From the NCBI RefSeq assembly GCF_937888285.1, contig NZ_CALART010000090.1:33719-97718 (forward strand): a DNA stretch of 64,000 nucleotides, read 5' to 3'. Source of the stretch: an uncultured Aquimonas sp. (GTDB lineage: Bacteria; Pseudomonadota; Gammaproteobacteria; Xanthomonadales; Xanthomonadaceae). The position numbers and the translations under genes are program-made. The notes beneath the pieces are model-generated. The model did not search any database and was not told the DNA's origin. It was given only the letters and a program-made list of their open reading frames with translations. Positions 43,072-52,193 of this stretch are shown here, piece by piece; positions within the stretch are counted from its first letter, which is position 1, and each line of letters begins with the position of its first letter.

Positions 43072-44922
43072 ATGAGCCTTTCGACCCCACCCGCATGGGC
43101 CCCGGTGGCCCAGCTTCGCAGCACCGCCGTGGACCTCGGCGGACTGATGTCGGTGCTGAGCAAGCACCTCTACTCCACGCCGATGGTGGCGCTGCGCGAG
43201 CTGGTGCAGAACGCGCACGACTCCATCCTCCGCCGCCGGTTGGAGCAGCCGGACTGGCAGGGCCCCAGCCGGATCGAAGTGCTGGCCGATGCCCAACAGG
43301 GCGTGCTGCGCATCATCGACACCGGCGCGGGCCTCACCGAGGATGAGATCCACGCCTACCTGGCGACGGTCGGGGTCGGCTACACGCGTCGGCTGCGCGA
43401 ATCCGGGCATGAGGACAGCGGCCTGATCGGCATGTTCGGCCTGGGATTCCTGTCGGCCTTCGTGCTGGCCAAGCGGGTCAGCGTACGCACCACTTCGTAC
43501 CAGCAGCCCGACCGCGGGCACGTCTACCTGTCGACGACGGCCGAGCAGTACTCGGTCAGCCCGATCGCGGCGCGAGCGGTCGGTACAGAAATCGTGCTGG
43601 AGCTGCAGGACGAGTACCGGGGGCTGACCAGCCCGGCACGGCTCGACGAGATCCTGCGGCACTACTGTGCCCTGCTGCCCGAACCGATCCATCTGTGCGG
43701 CAGCGCTGAAGCCATCAATCCGGAGCCGCCGCCGTGGCGGCGCGACGGCGAGACGCCCCTGCATCCGCTGCAGGCGCAGCGCCGCAATCTGGAGTTCGCC
43801 GCACGCTTCGAGCGCAGCTTCGAGCCGATCTGCACGGTGGAGGTGCAGCCTTCGGGCACGGAGGCCGGCAGCGATGCGCGTGGCCTGTTGTGGGTTCAGG
43901 ATGGCGCCACCTACGGCACGAGCGACAACCGCAACCTCGCGGTGTTCGTACGCGGCATGCTCCTCGATGACGATGCCCGCGACCTGCTGCCCTCCTGGGC
44001 GGGGTTCGTCGGCGGGGTGATCGAATCGAACCGGCTCACGCCCACCGCCAGCCGCGAGGATCTGCAGCGCGACGCCCACTACAGCGCGGTGCGACACGCC
44101 TTGTCCGAATCGCTGATCGATGGCCTGGGCCAGATCGTGCGCACGCAACCGGAGGCCTGGCGCCGCATCCTGCTGCGCCACAACGAAGCCCTGCTGGGCG
44201 CCAGCCTCTGCGACGAGCGCCTGTTCGCACTGATGATGGAGCATCTGCGCGTGCCGACCTCGCAGGGTCAACTGCGTGTGCCCGAGCTGATCTCGCGCGG
44301 CGCCCTGCACGTGATTCTGGAAAGCCAGCAGGGCTTCGAGGCGATGCTGTTCCGCACTCTCGGCATTCCGGTGGCGCATGGGCATCGCTACGCGGTGGTG
44401 CCCTTCCTGCGGCGCTGGGCACAACTGCGTGGACTGCGTCTGGTCGAGCTGGGTACCGAGCAGGGCAACCGCCAGCTGTTCCGCGAAGCCGAGCTGCCCG
44501 CGCACGAGCTCGACTGGCTGCGCGAGCACCTCTGCCAGGGCGAACGACTGCAGCCCGCGCACTTCGAGCCGGCGGTGCTGCCGCTGGTGGTGGTGCCGGA
44601 TCGCGACAGCGAACTGAAGCGTCGTCTCGACGCGGATGCACAGGACAAGAAGATCTCACTGGCCGCGCTGCGTCTGGCACGGCAGTTCACGGCGCAGATC
44701 GACGCCAGCCACGACAGCCGTCTGTACCTGAACCTCTCCAACCCGGCCGTCGACGCGCTGCTGCAGTCGCTGCGCCAAGGCAGCGCGCACGCCGCGATGG
44801 GCGCACGTCTGCTGCGCACCTTCAAGACCATCCTCGCCGGCCACGAGTCGCAGGCGCCGGATGCGCTGGGTGGCGCCCTGCAGGACCTGGCCGACTCGGT
44901 GCAGGCCCTGCTCATGCGCTGA
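43072..44922 (+). CDS. HSP90-family ATPase (HtpG-like, divergent)
   Basis: A 616-residue protein, close in length to HtpG but divergent. The GHKL ATPase pocket is intact: Glu43 and Asn47 in LRELVQNAHD, Asp83 in DTGAGL, and GMFGLGFLSAFV (about 121-131), matching the lid region of HSP90. The middle domain has the HSP90 signature GGVIESNRLTPTASREDLQRD with Arg328, the likely catalytic arginine that contacts the ATP gamma-phosphate. The C-terminal dimerisation domain is only weakly similar. HSP90 proteins are ATP-driven clamps that remodel client proteins. It is followed 115 bp later by a large helical-repeat gene, resembling the HSP90/TPR co-chaperone logic of eukaryotes (inference). A separate canonical htpG probably exists elsewhere in the genome. 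Confidence 0.88.
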   Translation: MSLSTPPAWAPVAQLRSTAVDLGGLMSVLSKHLYSTPMVALRELVQNAHDSILRRRLEQPDWQGPSRIEVLADAQQGVLRIIDTGAGLTEDEIHAYLATVGVGYTRRLRESGHEDSGLIGMFGLGFLSAFVLAKRVSVRTTSYQQPDRGHVYLSTTAEQYSVSPIAARAVGTEIVLELQDEYRGLTSPARLDEILRHYCALLPEPIHLCGSAEAINPEPPPWRRDGETPLHPLQAQRRNLEFAARFERSFEPICTVEVQPSGTEAGSDARGLLWVQDGATYGTSDNRNLAVFVRGMLLDDDARDLLPSWAGFVGGVIESNRLTPTASREDLQRDAHYSAVRHALSESLIDGLGQIVRTQPEAWRRILLRHNEALLGASLCDERLFALMMEHLRVPTSQGQLRVPELISRGALHVILESQQGFEAMLFRTLGIPVAHGHRYAVVPFLRRWAQLRGLRLVELGTEQGNRQLFREAELPAHELDWLREHLCQGERLQPAHFEPAVLPLVVVPDRDSELKRRLDADAQDKKISLAALRLARQFTAQIDASHDSRLYLNLSNPAVDALLQSLRQGSAHAAMGARLLRTFKTILAGHESQAPDALGGALQDLADSVQALLMR

Positions 44923-45036
44923 GGCCCGCGCAAGCACTGCACATCTCCCGCGGGCGGGGGGCCGTCCCTCCCGCAGCCCCGCGCCCTTTCACGTCCTTCC
45001 GCGCCCGTGCGGCGCACTCAATCCCCAGGAACTTCG

Positions 45037-47331
45037 ATGAACATCTGGCATTGGATCGAACAATTGCAGGCCTCGCTGCGCGAAGCCGGACAAGCGCACA
45101 GCGCGGACCTGATCGACCGCTTCAGCAGCGAGATCTGCGACCAGGAAGTGGAGCGCGCCGAGGCGCTGATGCCGGAGCTGCGCGCACTGTGCAAGACGCT
45201 CGAGAACCCGTGGCTCGAGGTCTTCGTGCGTCACTGGGACCTGCGCAACCGGCTCGGCAACAAGGCCGAGGGCGAGACCGCCCTGGCCGAAACCATCGCA
45301 CTGTTCGAGTTCGCCCATCGCGAGGAAACCATCGAGTGTCCGCAGTCGATCTGCGTCACGCAGGACGTCGCCAGCTGCTACGCGAACATCGACGGCCCCG
45401 GCTGGGCGGAGGAGCGCATCGCGGTCTGCGACGAGACCCTCGCCCGCATCGAGCCCAGCCGCAACTGCTTCCAGTGCCTGTCCTACCAGAAGGCCCTGGC
45501 ACTGCGCGACAGCGGCCGCGCCGCCGAGGCACTGAGCTGGCTGCAGTCGCAGCGCGCCGTGCTTGAAGCGGCAGGCGTCGAGGCCAATGGCGGCACGCTG
45601 GAAGTCGAGAACATCCTGCTGCTGGAGAACGATCGCGCGGCCGAGGTGCTGGCCCGAATCGAAGCCGAGGAGGCCGCGATCGACGGCGTGGAATGGCGCA
45701 ACATCGCCCAGCCGCGGACGATGCTGAAGGCGCGTGCGCTGGCGGCGCTGGGCCGCATGGACGAGGCGTGGGAGACCCTTCCGCCGCTGCGCGAGATCAA
45801 CGATGGCGACCTGCTGCCGTGGATGGAGGCCTCGTTTCCCGTGCTGATGGCGCTGCCCGAGCACAACGACTGGGGCCGCGGCGCGCGTCTGCATCAGGGC
45901 GTGCTGCATCACTCGAAGCTGGGCGCCCATCGCCGCACGATTGAACTGGCGGTCTACGCCGCCCGCCTTGCACTGGCGCGCGGCAGCCGCTTCAGCGCGC
46001 AGCGCCTGCTGCAGATCGCGCAATCGCATCTGCCGCGCCTGCGCGCCGACGCCGGTGCCGCGGCGATGCTCGCGACATTGTCGAGCGAGATCGAAGCGGC
46101 ACCGCGGCGCCCGGCACCAGTGGCTGCGGATGTGCTGCTGCAATGGCTGGATGAGCAGGCCGAGCAGACCGATGAGCGCAACCCCGAGACCGAAGCCGAG
46201 TGGCTGCTGCAGGCGGTGGAACAGCGCCCGGACGATGCCGCGCTGCTGCAGCAGACGGCGCAGGCGCTGCAGGCCTGCGGCGCCATGGATGACGCGATCG
46301 CACTACTGTGGACCTATGTCGAACGCCATCACGCCCAGGAAGAGAGCCCCGCCTACACGCTGATGACCTACCTGCTGCAGCAGAACGCCTACGACGAGGT
46401 CGAGCGCCTGGCGCGGCTGTATGCACACTCAGCACCCGCGACCACGCACTGGTGCCGCGCCAACGTCGCCGCCCATCGTGGCGACTGGGCTGAAACCGAG
46501 CAGCACTGCCTGCGCATGCTGGAGGTCGCCCCTGAGTACCACGGCGGCCGCCGCCTGCTGGTGCGCAGCCTGCAACGGCAGCTGCGCTTCGCCGAGGCCA
46601 GCCGACAGCTGGCGGCGCTGCGCGAAGCGCTGCCCGATGAACGTGGCCTTGCCTGGGACTATCTGACGGCGGCGACGGCGGCCGGCGACTGGGCGGGCGT
46701 GCATCGCGTGGCCCGCGAGCTCGGCATGGAGATCGAGACCGAATCCGGCCCGATCGATGAGGACTGGAGCTGGGTGATCATCCGCTTCATCGAGGGCGAC
46801 AAGGCGATCGACTACTACGCCCGCCGCACCGGCCCGGTCAGTGCGCGCATCGTCGAGAACGCCTGGGGCCCGCGCCAGCAGCACGTGATGGACGAGGTCG
46901 CCTACGACGCCGAGCTGGTATTCCCCGCACCCGAGGATGAAGAAGAGCGTCAGCGCTTCATCCCCACCTTCCCCTGCGTGCACACGCTGCGTGCCGGCGG
47001 CTACGGGCCCGGCTGGCTGGTCGATGGCGTGCACCCCGGCGAAGAGGCCTTCGACCGGCTGCGGGATGGCCTGCAATCGCGCGGCTGGAAGGTCTGGATT
47101 CACAGCCCGGACGACTACGAGGTGCAGGACAGCGCCGACGGCGATCGTTCGCACCCGGCCATCTTCTTCAGCGTCTCGGCGCCGGCGCAGCTGCCGCTGA
47201 CCGAGATCCACGCCGCTCTCGAACAGGCCACCGCCGGCTTCGAACACCGGCTGTGCTGGGCACGCCTGGCCGAGGCGGCCGGCATCGACGTCGATGCGCA
47301 GCGGGCGCTGGTCGAACGCTACGGACTGTAG
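45037..47331 (+). CDS. TPR-like helical-repeat protein with distinct C-terminal domain, partner of the HSP90-like ATPase
   Basis: A 764-residue protein. ATG 45037 has AGGA seven bases upstream. Residues 1-560 are mainly alpha-helical repeats of TPR character, for example CLSYQKALALRDSGRAAEALSW, MLKARALAALGRMDEAWETL and DDALLQQTAQALQACGAMDDAI-type units. The last 200 residues (from about 565, WSWVIIRFIEGDKAIDYYARR) form a different, beta-containing domain with FPCVHTLRAGGYGPGWLVDGVHPGEEAFDRLRDGLQSRGWKVWIHSPDDYEVQ, which I do not recognise with confidence. It has no signal peptide. It is co-oriented with the HSP90-like gene and probably in one transcript ended by the terminator at 47621. Adaptor or client-recruiting function is inferred. 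Confidence 0.78.
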   Translation: MNIWHWIEQLQASLREAGQAHSADLIDRFSSEICDQEVERAEALMPELRALCKTLENPWLEVFVRHWDLRNRLGNKAEGETALAETIALFEFAHREETIECPQSICVTQDVASCYANIDGPGWAEERIAVCDETLARIEPSRNCFQCLSYQKALALRDSGRAAEALSWLQSQRAVLEAAGVEANGGTLEVENILLLENDRAAEVLARIEAEEAAIDGVEWRNIAQPRTMLKARALAALGRMDEAWETLPPLREINDGDLLPWMEASFPVLMALPEHNDWGRGARLHQGVLHHSKLGAHRRTIELAVYAARLALARGSRFSAQRLLQIAQSHLPRLRADAGAAAMLATLSSEIEAAPRRPAPVAADVLLQWLDEQAEQTDERNPETEAEWLLQAVEQRPDDAALLQQTAQALQACGAMDDAIALLWTYVERHHAQEESPAYTLMTYLLQQNAYDEVERLARLYAHSAPATTHWCRANVAAHRGDWAETEQHCLRMLEVAPEYHGGRRLLVRSLQRQLRFAEASRQLAALREALPDERGLAWDYLTAATAAGDWAGVHRVARELGMEIETESGPIDEDWSWVIIRFIEGDKAIDYYARRTGPVSARIVENAWGPRQQHVMDEVAYDAELVFPAPEDEEERQRFIPTFPCVHTLRAGGYGPGWLVDGVHPGEEAFDRLRDGLQSRGWKVWIHSPDDYEVQDSADGDRSHPAIFFSVSAPAQLPLTEIHAALEQATAGFEHRLCWARLAEAAGIDVDAQRALVERYGL

Positions 47332-47354
47332 CGATGCGCAAGGATGGAGCCCAT

Positions 47355-47553
47355 GGTGGGCCGGGGCCCACCCCATGAGGTCTCGACGACGCTCTGCATA
47401 GGGTGGGCCCTGGCCCACCGTAAGCTGGACACTCGTCCCTATGCACACAGCCCGGATCCGCCGTGCGCGCCTTGAATCGAACGCGCGCACGCCTGCGTGG
47501 CGGCTCGGCAGGACCGTCGCGAGCATGGAGCCTATGGTGGGCTAGGGCCCACC
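47355..47553. repeat. Three GGTGGGCC-NN-GGCCCACC palindromes
   Basis: Copies lie at 47355-47372, 47402-47419 and 47536-47553 (the last with one mismatch). The latter two face each other like the pairs elsewhere. They fill most of the gap between the helical-repeat gene and its terminator; nothing else is visible in the gap. Confidence 0.85.
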
Positions 47554-47620
47554 CTATGAGTACGCGAAAGCGCTGAGGTGCCCGCGAGCGGCAGGCTTCG
47601 GGTGATTGTTCCCGTCAATG

Positions 47621-47652
47621 GCAAAGGGCGCCCCGGTCGGGGCGCCCTTTGC
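47621..47652 (+). terminator. Hairpin terminator between convergent genes
   Basis: A 14-bp perfect stem GCAAAGGGCGCCCC with a 4-base loop is followed on the plus strand by TTTTGC. It can end the HSP90-like operon. The A-rich start of the stem also suits termination of the convergent oxidoreductase gene. Confidence 0.85.
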
Positions 47653-47679
47653 TTTTGCATGCGGTCGACCGAAGTCCGA

Positions 47680-50600
47680 TCAGGCCGCGTTGGCCTCTGC
47701 GGCCACGGGCTGCTGCCATCGGGTGAGCAGCTCCTCGCGCAACTTCTTCGCCTGCTCGAGGTGAGCCTCCTTGACGTGGCCGAAGCCGCGGATGCGTTCG
47801 GGCACGCGGGCGATTTCGACGGCCAGGTCGAGCTTGTCGGCGCTCAGCTCACCGAGCAGGCGCTCGATCGTGCCGCGGTACTCCTCGATCAGGGCGCGCT
47901 CGGTGCGGCGCTCTTCGGTGTAGCCGAAGATATCCAGCTTGCTGCCGCGCAGGCCCTTGAAGTGCTTGAGCAGGCCGAAGGCCTTGAGCATCCAGGGGCC
48001 GTACTCGGCCTTCATCAGCTTGCCGTTCTCGTCGCGCTTGGCGAACAGCGGCGGCGCCAGGTTGAAGTGCAGCCTGTAGTCGCCCTCGAACTGGCTGGCC
48101 ACGCGCTTCAGGAAGTCGCCCGAGGTGTAGAGGCGCGCCACTTCGTACTCGTCCTTGTAGGCCATGAGCTTGAAGTAGTAGCGGGCCACCGCCTCGGTGA
48201 GCTTGGTCGAGCCGGGCGCGCGCTTGGCCTCTTCCGCACGCACGCTGTCGACCAGGGCGCGGTACTTCGCCGCATAGGCGGCGTCCTGGTAGTCGGTGAG
48301 GAAGGCCACGCGGCGCTCGATCAACTGTTCGAGGTTGGCCGACAGGCGCAGGTCGTCCAGTGGCGCCGGGGTGAGCGCCGTCACCTCGGCAGTCGGCTTG
48401 GACAGGCCAGCGGCTTCGGTGACCGCCTGGATGTCCACCGCAGCGAGGCGGCCCCAGTTGAAGGCCTGGGTATTCATCTCGACGGCGGCGCCATTGAGCT
48501 GCACCGCACGCAGGATCGAGTCCAGCGACAGCGGCACCAGGCCCTGCTGCCAGGCGTAGCCGAGCATGAACAGGTTGGTCGCGATCGCGTCGCCCAGCAG
48601 GGCCGTGGCCAGCTGGGTGGCATCGACCAGCAGCGGCTCGCGGCCGCCCAGCGCCACGCGCACGGCCTCGACGATGCCAGCCGCCGGGAACTGCATGTCG
48701 GGCTTCATGGTGAAGGGACCCGGCATGGCCTCGTAGGTGTTCAGCACCACGGCGCTGCGGTCGGCGCGCACCTTCGACAGCGCCCAGTAGTCGTTGACCA
48801 CGACCATGTCGCAGCCGAGCACGAGATCGGCCTCACCGGCGGCGATGCGCACGGCGTGGATGTCGGCCGGCGTCTTCGCAATGCGGATATGCGTGGTGAC
48901 CGCGCCGCCCTTCTGCGCCAGACCGGTCTGATCGAGCACGCTGGCGCCCTTGTTTTCCAAGTGGCCAGCCATGCCCAGCAGGGCGCCAATCGTGACCACG
49001 CCGGTGCCGCCGACGCCGGTGATCAGGATGTTCCAGGGCTGATCGAGGTTCGACTTGAACTGCGGCATCGGCAGGCTGGACAGGCGCTCCTCCACGCTGA
49101 CCCGCTTGCTCTTCTTCAGCTGGCCGCCCTTGACGGTGACGAAGCTCGGGCAGAAGCCCTTCACGCAGCTGAAATCCTTGTTGCAGTTCGACTGGTCGAT
49201 GTCGCGCTTGCGGCCGTATTCGGTTTCCTTGGGCAGCACCGACACGCAGAAGCTCTGCACGCCGCAGTCGCCGCAGCCCTCGCAGACCAGCGAATTGATG
49301 ACGGTGCGCTTCTGCGGGTCGGCCATCTTGCCGCGCTTGCGGCGGCGGCGCTTCTCGGTGGCGCAGGTCTGGTCGTAGATCAGCACGCTGGTGCCGCGGA
49401 CCTCGCGCAGGCGCTTCTGCACGGCCTCCAGATGATCGCGGTGCTCGAACTCGACGCCGGCCGGGAAGATCTCCGGCTTGGACCACTTCTCGATATCGTC
49501 CGAGACCACAACAATCGTCTGTACGCCTTCCGAGCGCATCTGATGCGCGATGTCGGGCACGGTCAGGGTGCCGTCGACCGGCTGGCCGCCGGTCATGGCG
49601 ACGGCGTCGTTGTAGAGGATCTTGTAGGTGATGTTCACCTTGGCCGCGATCGCCTGGCGGATGGCGAGGCTGCCCGAATGGAAGTAGGTGCCATCGCCGA
49701 GGTTCTGGAACACGTGCGGCGTGTCGGTGAACGGCGCCTGCCCGCACCAGGTCGCACCCTCGCCGCCCATCTGGGTGAAGGTGTCGGTGCGGCGGTCCAT
49801 CCAGGTGACCATGTAGTGGCAGCCGATGCCGCCGAGTGCGCGCGAGCCTTCCGGCACCTTGGTCGAGGTGTTGTGCGGGCAGCCCGAGCAGTAGTGCGGC
49901 ACGCGCGGGAAGCTGGCGCGCGGCGCGGCCAGCTCGGCCTCCTTGGCCTCCATCCAGCGCAGGCGCTGCTCGATCGCGTCGGAGTTGAAGAAGCGCTTCA
50001 GTCGCTTGCCGATCACCTGGGCGATGGTGGCGGGCGTGAGTTCACCGGTGCTGGGCAGGCACCACTGGCCCTGCTCGTCGTACTTGCCGACCACGCTGGG
50101 GCGGTGCTGCCAGTTGAACATGTACTCCTTCATCTGCGACTCGACGAAGGCGCGCTTCTCTTCGACCACCAGGACGTCTTCGAGGCCCTCGCAGAAGCTG
50201 CGGATGCCTTCGGGCTCCAGCGGCCAGGTCATGCCAACCTTGTAGACGCGGATGCCGATGTCCTCGCAGGTGCGGCGGTCAAGGCCCAGGTACTCCAACG
50301 CCTGCAGCACGTCGAGGTAGCTCTTGCCGGTGGTGACGATGCCCAGCCGCGCCTTCGGCGAATCGATGACGATCTTGTCGATGTGGTTGGCGCGGGCGAA
50401 GGCTTGGGCTGCCGCGACCGCATAGCGGTGCAGGCGCATTTCCTGGTCCAGCGGCGGATCCGGCCAGCGGATGTTCAAGCCGCCGGCGGGCAGCTCGAAG
50501 TCGGTCGGAATCACGATGTCGAGCTGGTGCGGATTGACGTTGACCGAGGCCGAGCTCTCGACGGTTTCGGCGATCGTCTTGAAGCCGACCCAGCGGCCGG

Positions 50601-51225
50601 TGAAGCGCGACATCGCCCAGCCCAGCAGGCCCATATCGAGGATGTCCTGCACGCCGGCCGGGTTCAGCACCGGCATCATCGCCGAGACAAATTCCAGCTC
50701 CGAACCATGCGGCAGGGTCGAGCTGCGGCAGGCATGGTCGTCGGCGGCCAGCGCCAGCACGCCACCGAACTTCGAGGTGCCGGCGGCATTGCCGTGCTTG
50801 AACACGTCGCCGCAGCGGTCCACGCCCGGGCCCTTGCCGTACCACATCGAGAACACGCCGTCGTACTTCGCGCCCTCGAACAGGTTGGTCTGCTGGCTGC
50901 CCCAGACCATGGTGGCGCCGAGGTCTTCGTTGAGGCCCGGGGTGAAGTGGATGGCCGAGGCCGCGAGATGCTTCTTCGCTTTCCACAGTTCGAGGTCGAA
51001 GCCGCCCAGCGGGCTGCCGCGATAGCCGGAGATGAAGCCGGCGGTGTTGAGCTGCTGCGCGCGATCGCGCATCTGCTGCATCAGCGGCAGACGCACCAGG
51101 GCCTGCACGCCGGAGAGGTAGATGCGCCCGGACTCGCGGGTGTACTTGTGTTCGAGCGTGTAGTCGAGGTCGATCCGCGGCGCGTCGAGAAGGACGGCCG
51201 GAATGGCGTTGGCAGTGGCGGACAT
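47680..51225 (-). CDS. Indolepyruvate ferredoxin oxidoreductase, fused alpha-beta type
   Basis: An 1181-residue cytoplasmic enzyme of the 2-oxoacid:ferredoxin oxidoreductase superfamily, which oxidatively decarboxylates aryl pyruvates (from aromatic amino acids) to acyl-CoA using thiamine diphosphate and iron-sulfur clusters. The N-terminal part (about 20-420) carries FISGYRGSPLGGFD and the substrate/CoA region. The TPP-binding part includes HYCSGCPHNTSTKVPEGSRALGGIGCHYM and GGEGATWCGQAPF. Cysteines VCEGCGDCGVQSFC and CNKDFSC lie near 660-710. The C-terminal IorB-like half includes ITGVGGTGVVTIGALLGMAGH and QTGLAQKGGAVTTH. This single-chain arrangement is found in many aerobic proteobacteria. 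ATG 51225 precedes MSATANAIP. It is transcribed alone and divergent from the small TPR-like gene. Confidence 0.94.
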   Translation of the reverse strand: MSATANAIPAVLLDAPRIDLDYTLEHKYTRESGRIYLSGVQALVRLPLMQQMRDRAQQLNTAGFISGYRGSPLGGFDLELWKAKKHLAASAIHFTPGLNEDLGATMVWGSQQTNLFEGAKYDGVFSMWYGKGPGVDRCGDVFKHGNAAGTSKFGGVLALAADDHACRSSTLPHGSELEFVSAMMPVLNPAGVQDILDMGLLGWAMSRFTGRWVGFKTIAETVESSASVNVNPHQLDIVIPTDFELPAGGLNIRWPDPPLDQEMRLHRYAVAAAQAFARANHIDKIVIDSPKARLGIVTTGKSYLDVLQALEYLGLDRRTCEDIGIRVYKVGMTWPLEPEGIRSFCEGLEDVLVVEEKRAFVESQMKEYMFNWQHRPSVVGKYDEQGQWCLPSTGELTPATIAQVIGKRLKRFFNSDAIEQRLRWMEAKEAELAAPRASFPRVPHYCSGCPHNTSTKVPEGSRALGGIGCHYMVTWMDRRTDTFTQMGGEGATWCGQAPFTDTPHVFQNLGDGTYFHSGSLAIRQAIAAKVNITYKILYNDAVAMTGGQPVDGTLTVPDIAHQMRSEGVQTIVVVSDDIEKWSKPEIFPAGVEFEHRDHLEAVQKRLREVRGTSVLIYDQTCATEKRRRRKRGKMADPQKRTVINSLVCEGCGDCGVQSFCVSVLPKETEYGRKRDIDQSNCNKDFSCVKGFCPSFVTVKGGQLKKSKRVSVEERLSSLPMPQFKSNLDQPWNILITGVGGTGVVTIGALLGMAGHLENKGASVLDQTGLAQKGGAVTTHIRIAKTPADIHAVRIAAGEADLVLGCDMVVVNDYWALSKVRADRSAVVLNTYEAMPGPFTMKPDMQFPAAGIVEAVRVALGGREPLLVDATQLATALLGDAIATNLFMLGYAWQQGLVPLSLDSILRAVQLNGAAVEMNTQAFNWGRLAAVDIQAVTEAAGLSKPTAEVTALTPAPLDDLRLSANLEQLIERRVAFLTDYQDAAYAAKYRALVDSVRAEEAKRAPGSTKLTEAVARYYFKLMAYKDEYEVARLYTSGDFLKRVASQFEGDYRLHFNLAPPLFAKRDENGKLMKAEYGPWMLKAFGLLKHFKGLRGSKLDIFGYTEERRTERALIEEYRGTIERLLGELSADKLDLAVEIARVPERIRGFGHVKEAHLEQAKKLREELLTRWQQPVAAEANAA

Positions 51226-51365
51226 CGGCTGTGACCGGGGCGAGGAAGACCACAAATTCTAACATTCGACCTTTGTCGGCCCCCGTATGCTCGACGCCAG
51301 TTGCCGGTGCGCCAGGGTTCTGGCACGTCCGGCCGGTTGGTGCGGCAGCGAGAGGGGATGCGTTG

Positions 51366-52007
51366 ATGGGTGTGAAGAGGCGCGCGATCAGCGGCGTGCG
51401 ACTGCTGCTCGGAATCATGTTGGGCGGCCTGCTTGCGCAGGCGATCCAGGCCCAGGAGCTGCCGCCACCGGACGCGGCCTATGTGGACGCCGACCCCGCT
51501 GCGGTGCGGATCACGCCGATCAACGCAGAAGACAGCGCGCAGCGCAGCGCTCTGGAAGCCGCCCTGCGGCGCGAACCGCGCAGCGTGCTGCTGCGCCTGC
51601 AGAACGCCCAGCATCTGGTCGACCGCGGCCTGCGCGCGCGGGTGCCGCGCGAGCTCGTCGCCGCCGAGCGGGCCGCCGCGGATGACGCCCTCGCGCGCCG
51701 CACCGTCCACTACAACGCAGGCTGGATCCACTACCAGCTCGGCGACTTCGACAGTGCGCGCGACCAGTGGGCCGCGGCCTGGCGCCTGCACGGCGGGCAT
51801 CCCGAGTGGGTGCCCGTGGCCTTCGCGCTGGCGCTGTGGAACCAGGGCGACCGCGAAACCGCGCTGGCTTACTTCCGCGCGGCCGTGAATGCGCGACCCG
51901 AGCGCTGGGCCAGCGCCGAGGCGATCGACAGCAGCGCGGAGCCACTGGGCGCCAACGCGCGCTTCGCCCTGCAGTCGATGCGCCAGGCTGCGGAGGCCAG
52001 CCGCTGA
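51366..52007 (+). CDS. Exported TPR-like protein
   Basis: A 213-residue protein with an N-terminal export signal (VRLLLGIMLGGLLAQAIQAQ). The mature part is helical: RTVHYNAGWIHYQLGDFDSARDQWAAAWRLHG and WVPVAFALALWNQGDRETALAYFRAAVNARP are two TPR-like units. It probably acts in the periplasm as a scaffold. It lies upstream of the EAL regulator and hybrid kinase on the same strand, with 186 bp between, so linkage to that signalling pair is possible but not shown. No specific family was recognised. Confidence 0.75.
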   Translation: MGVKRRAISGVRLLLGIMLGGLLAQAIQAQELPPPDAAYVDADPAAVRITPINAEDSAQRSALEAALRREPRSVLLRLQNAQHLVDRGLRARVPRELVAAERAAADDALARRTVHYNAGWIHYQLGDFDSARDQWAAAWRLHGGHPEWVPVAFALALWNQGDRETALAYFRAAVNARPERWASAEAIDSSAEPLGANARFALQSMRQAAEASR

Positions 52008-52193
52008 TCGCGCGAATGTCGGCACAGTCCTTGCTGGCGGTAGTGCCGGGTGACTCTTGCTTTGGAACCGTGCTGCTGAAGGCCGGGGGACGGCCGCAGC
52101 GGCTCGCATGAAACGGCCGCACATCCGGGTCCGGACCGCGGCCGCAGCGCGACATCGCAGGGCTTTCGCAGGAAAGCCCGAAGGGGGCAGCGG

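Noticed and set aside
47578..51234. 1218-codon open frame on the plus strand
   Set aside because: It is the complement of the indolepyruvate oxidoreductase gene, whose conserved motifs are all on the minus strand.
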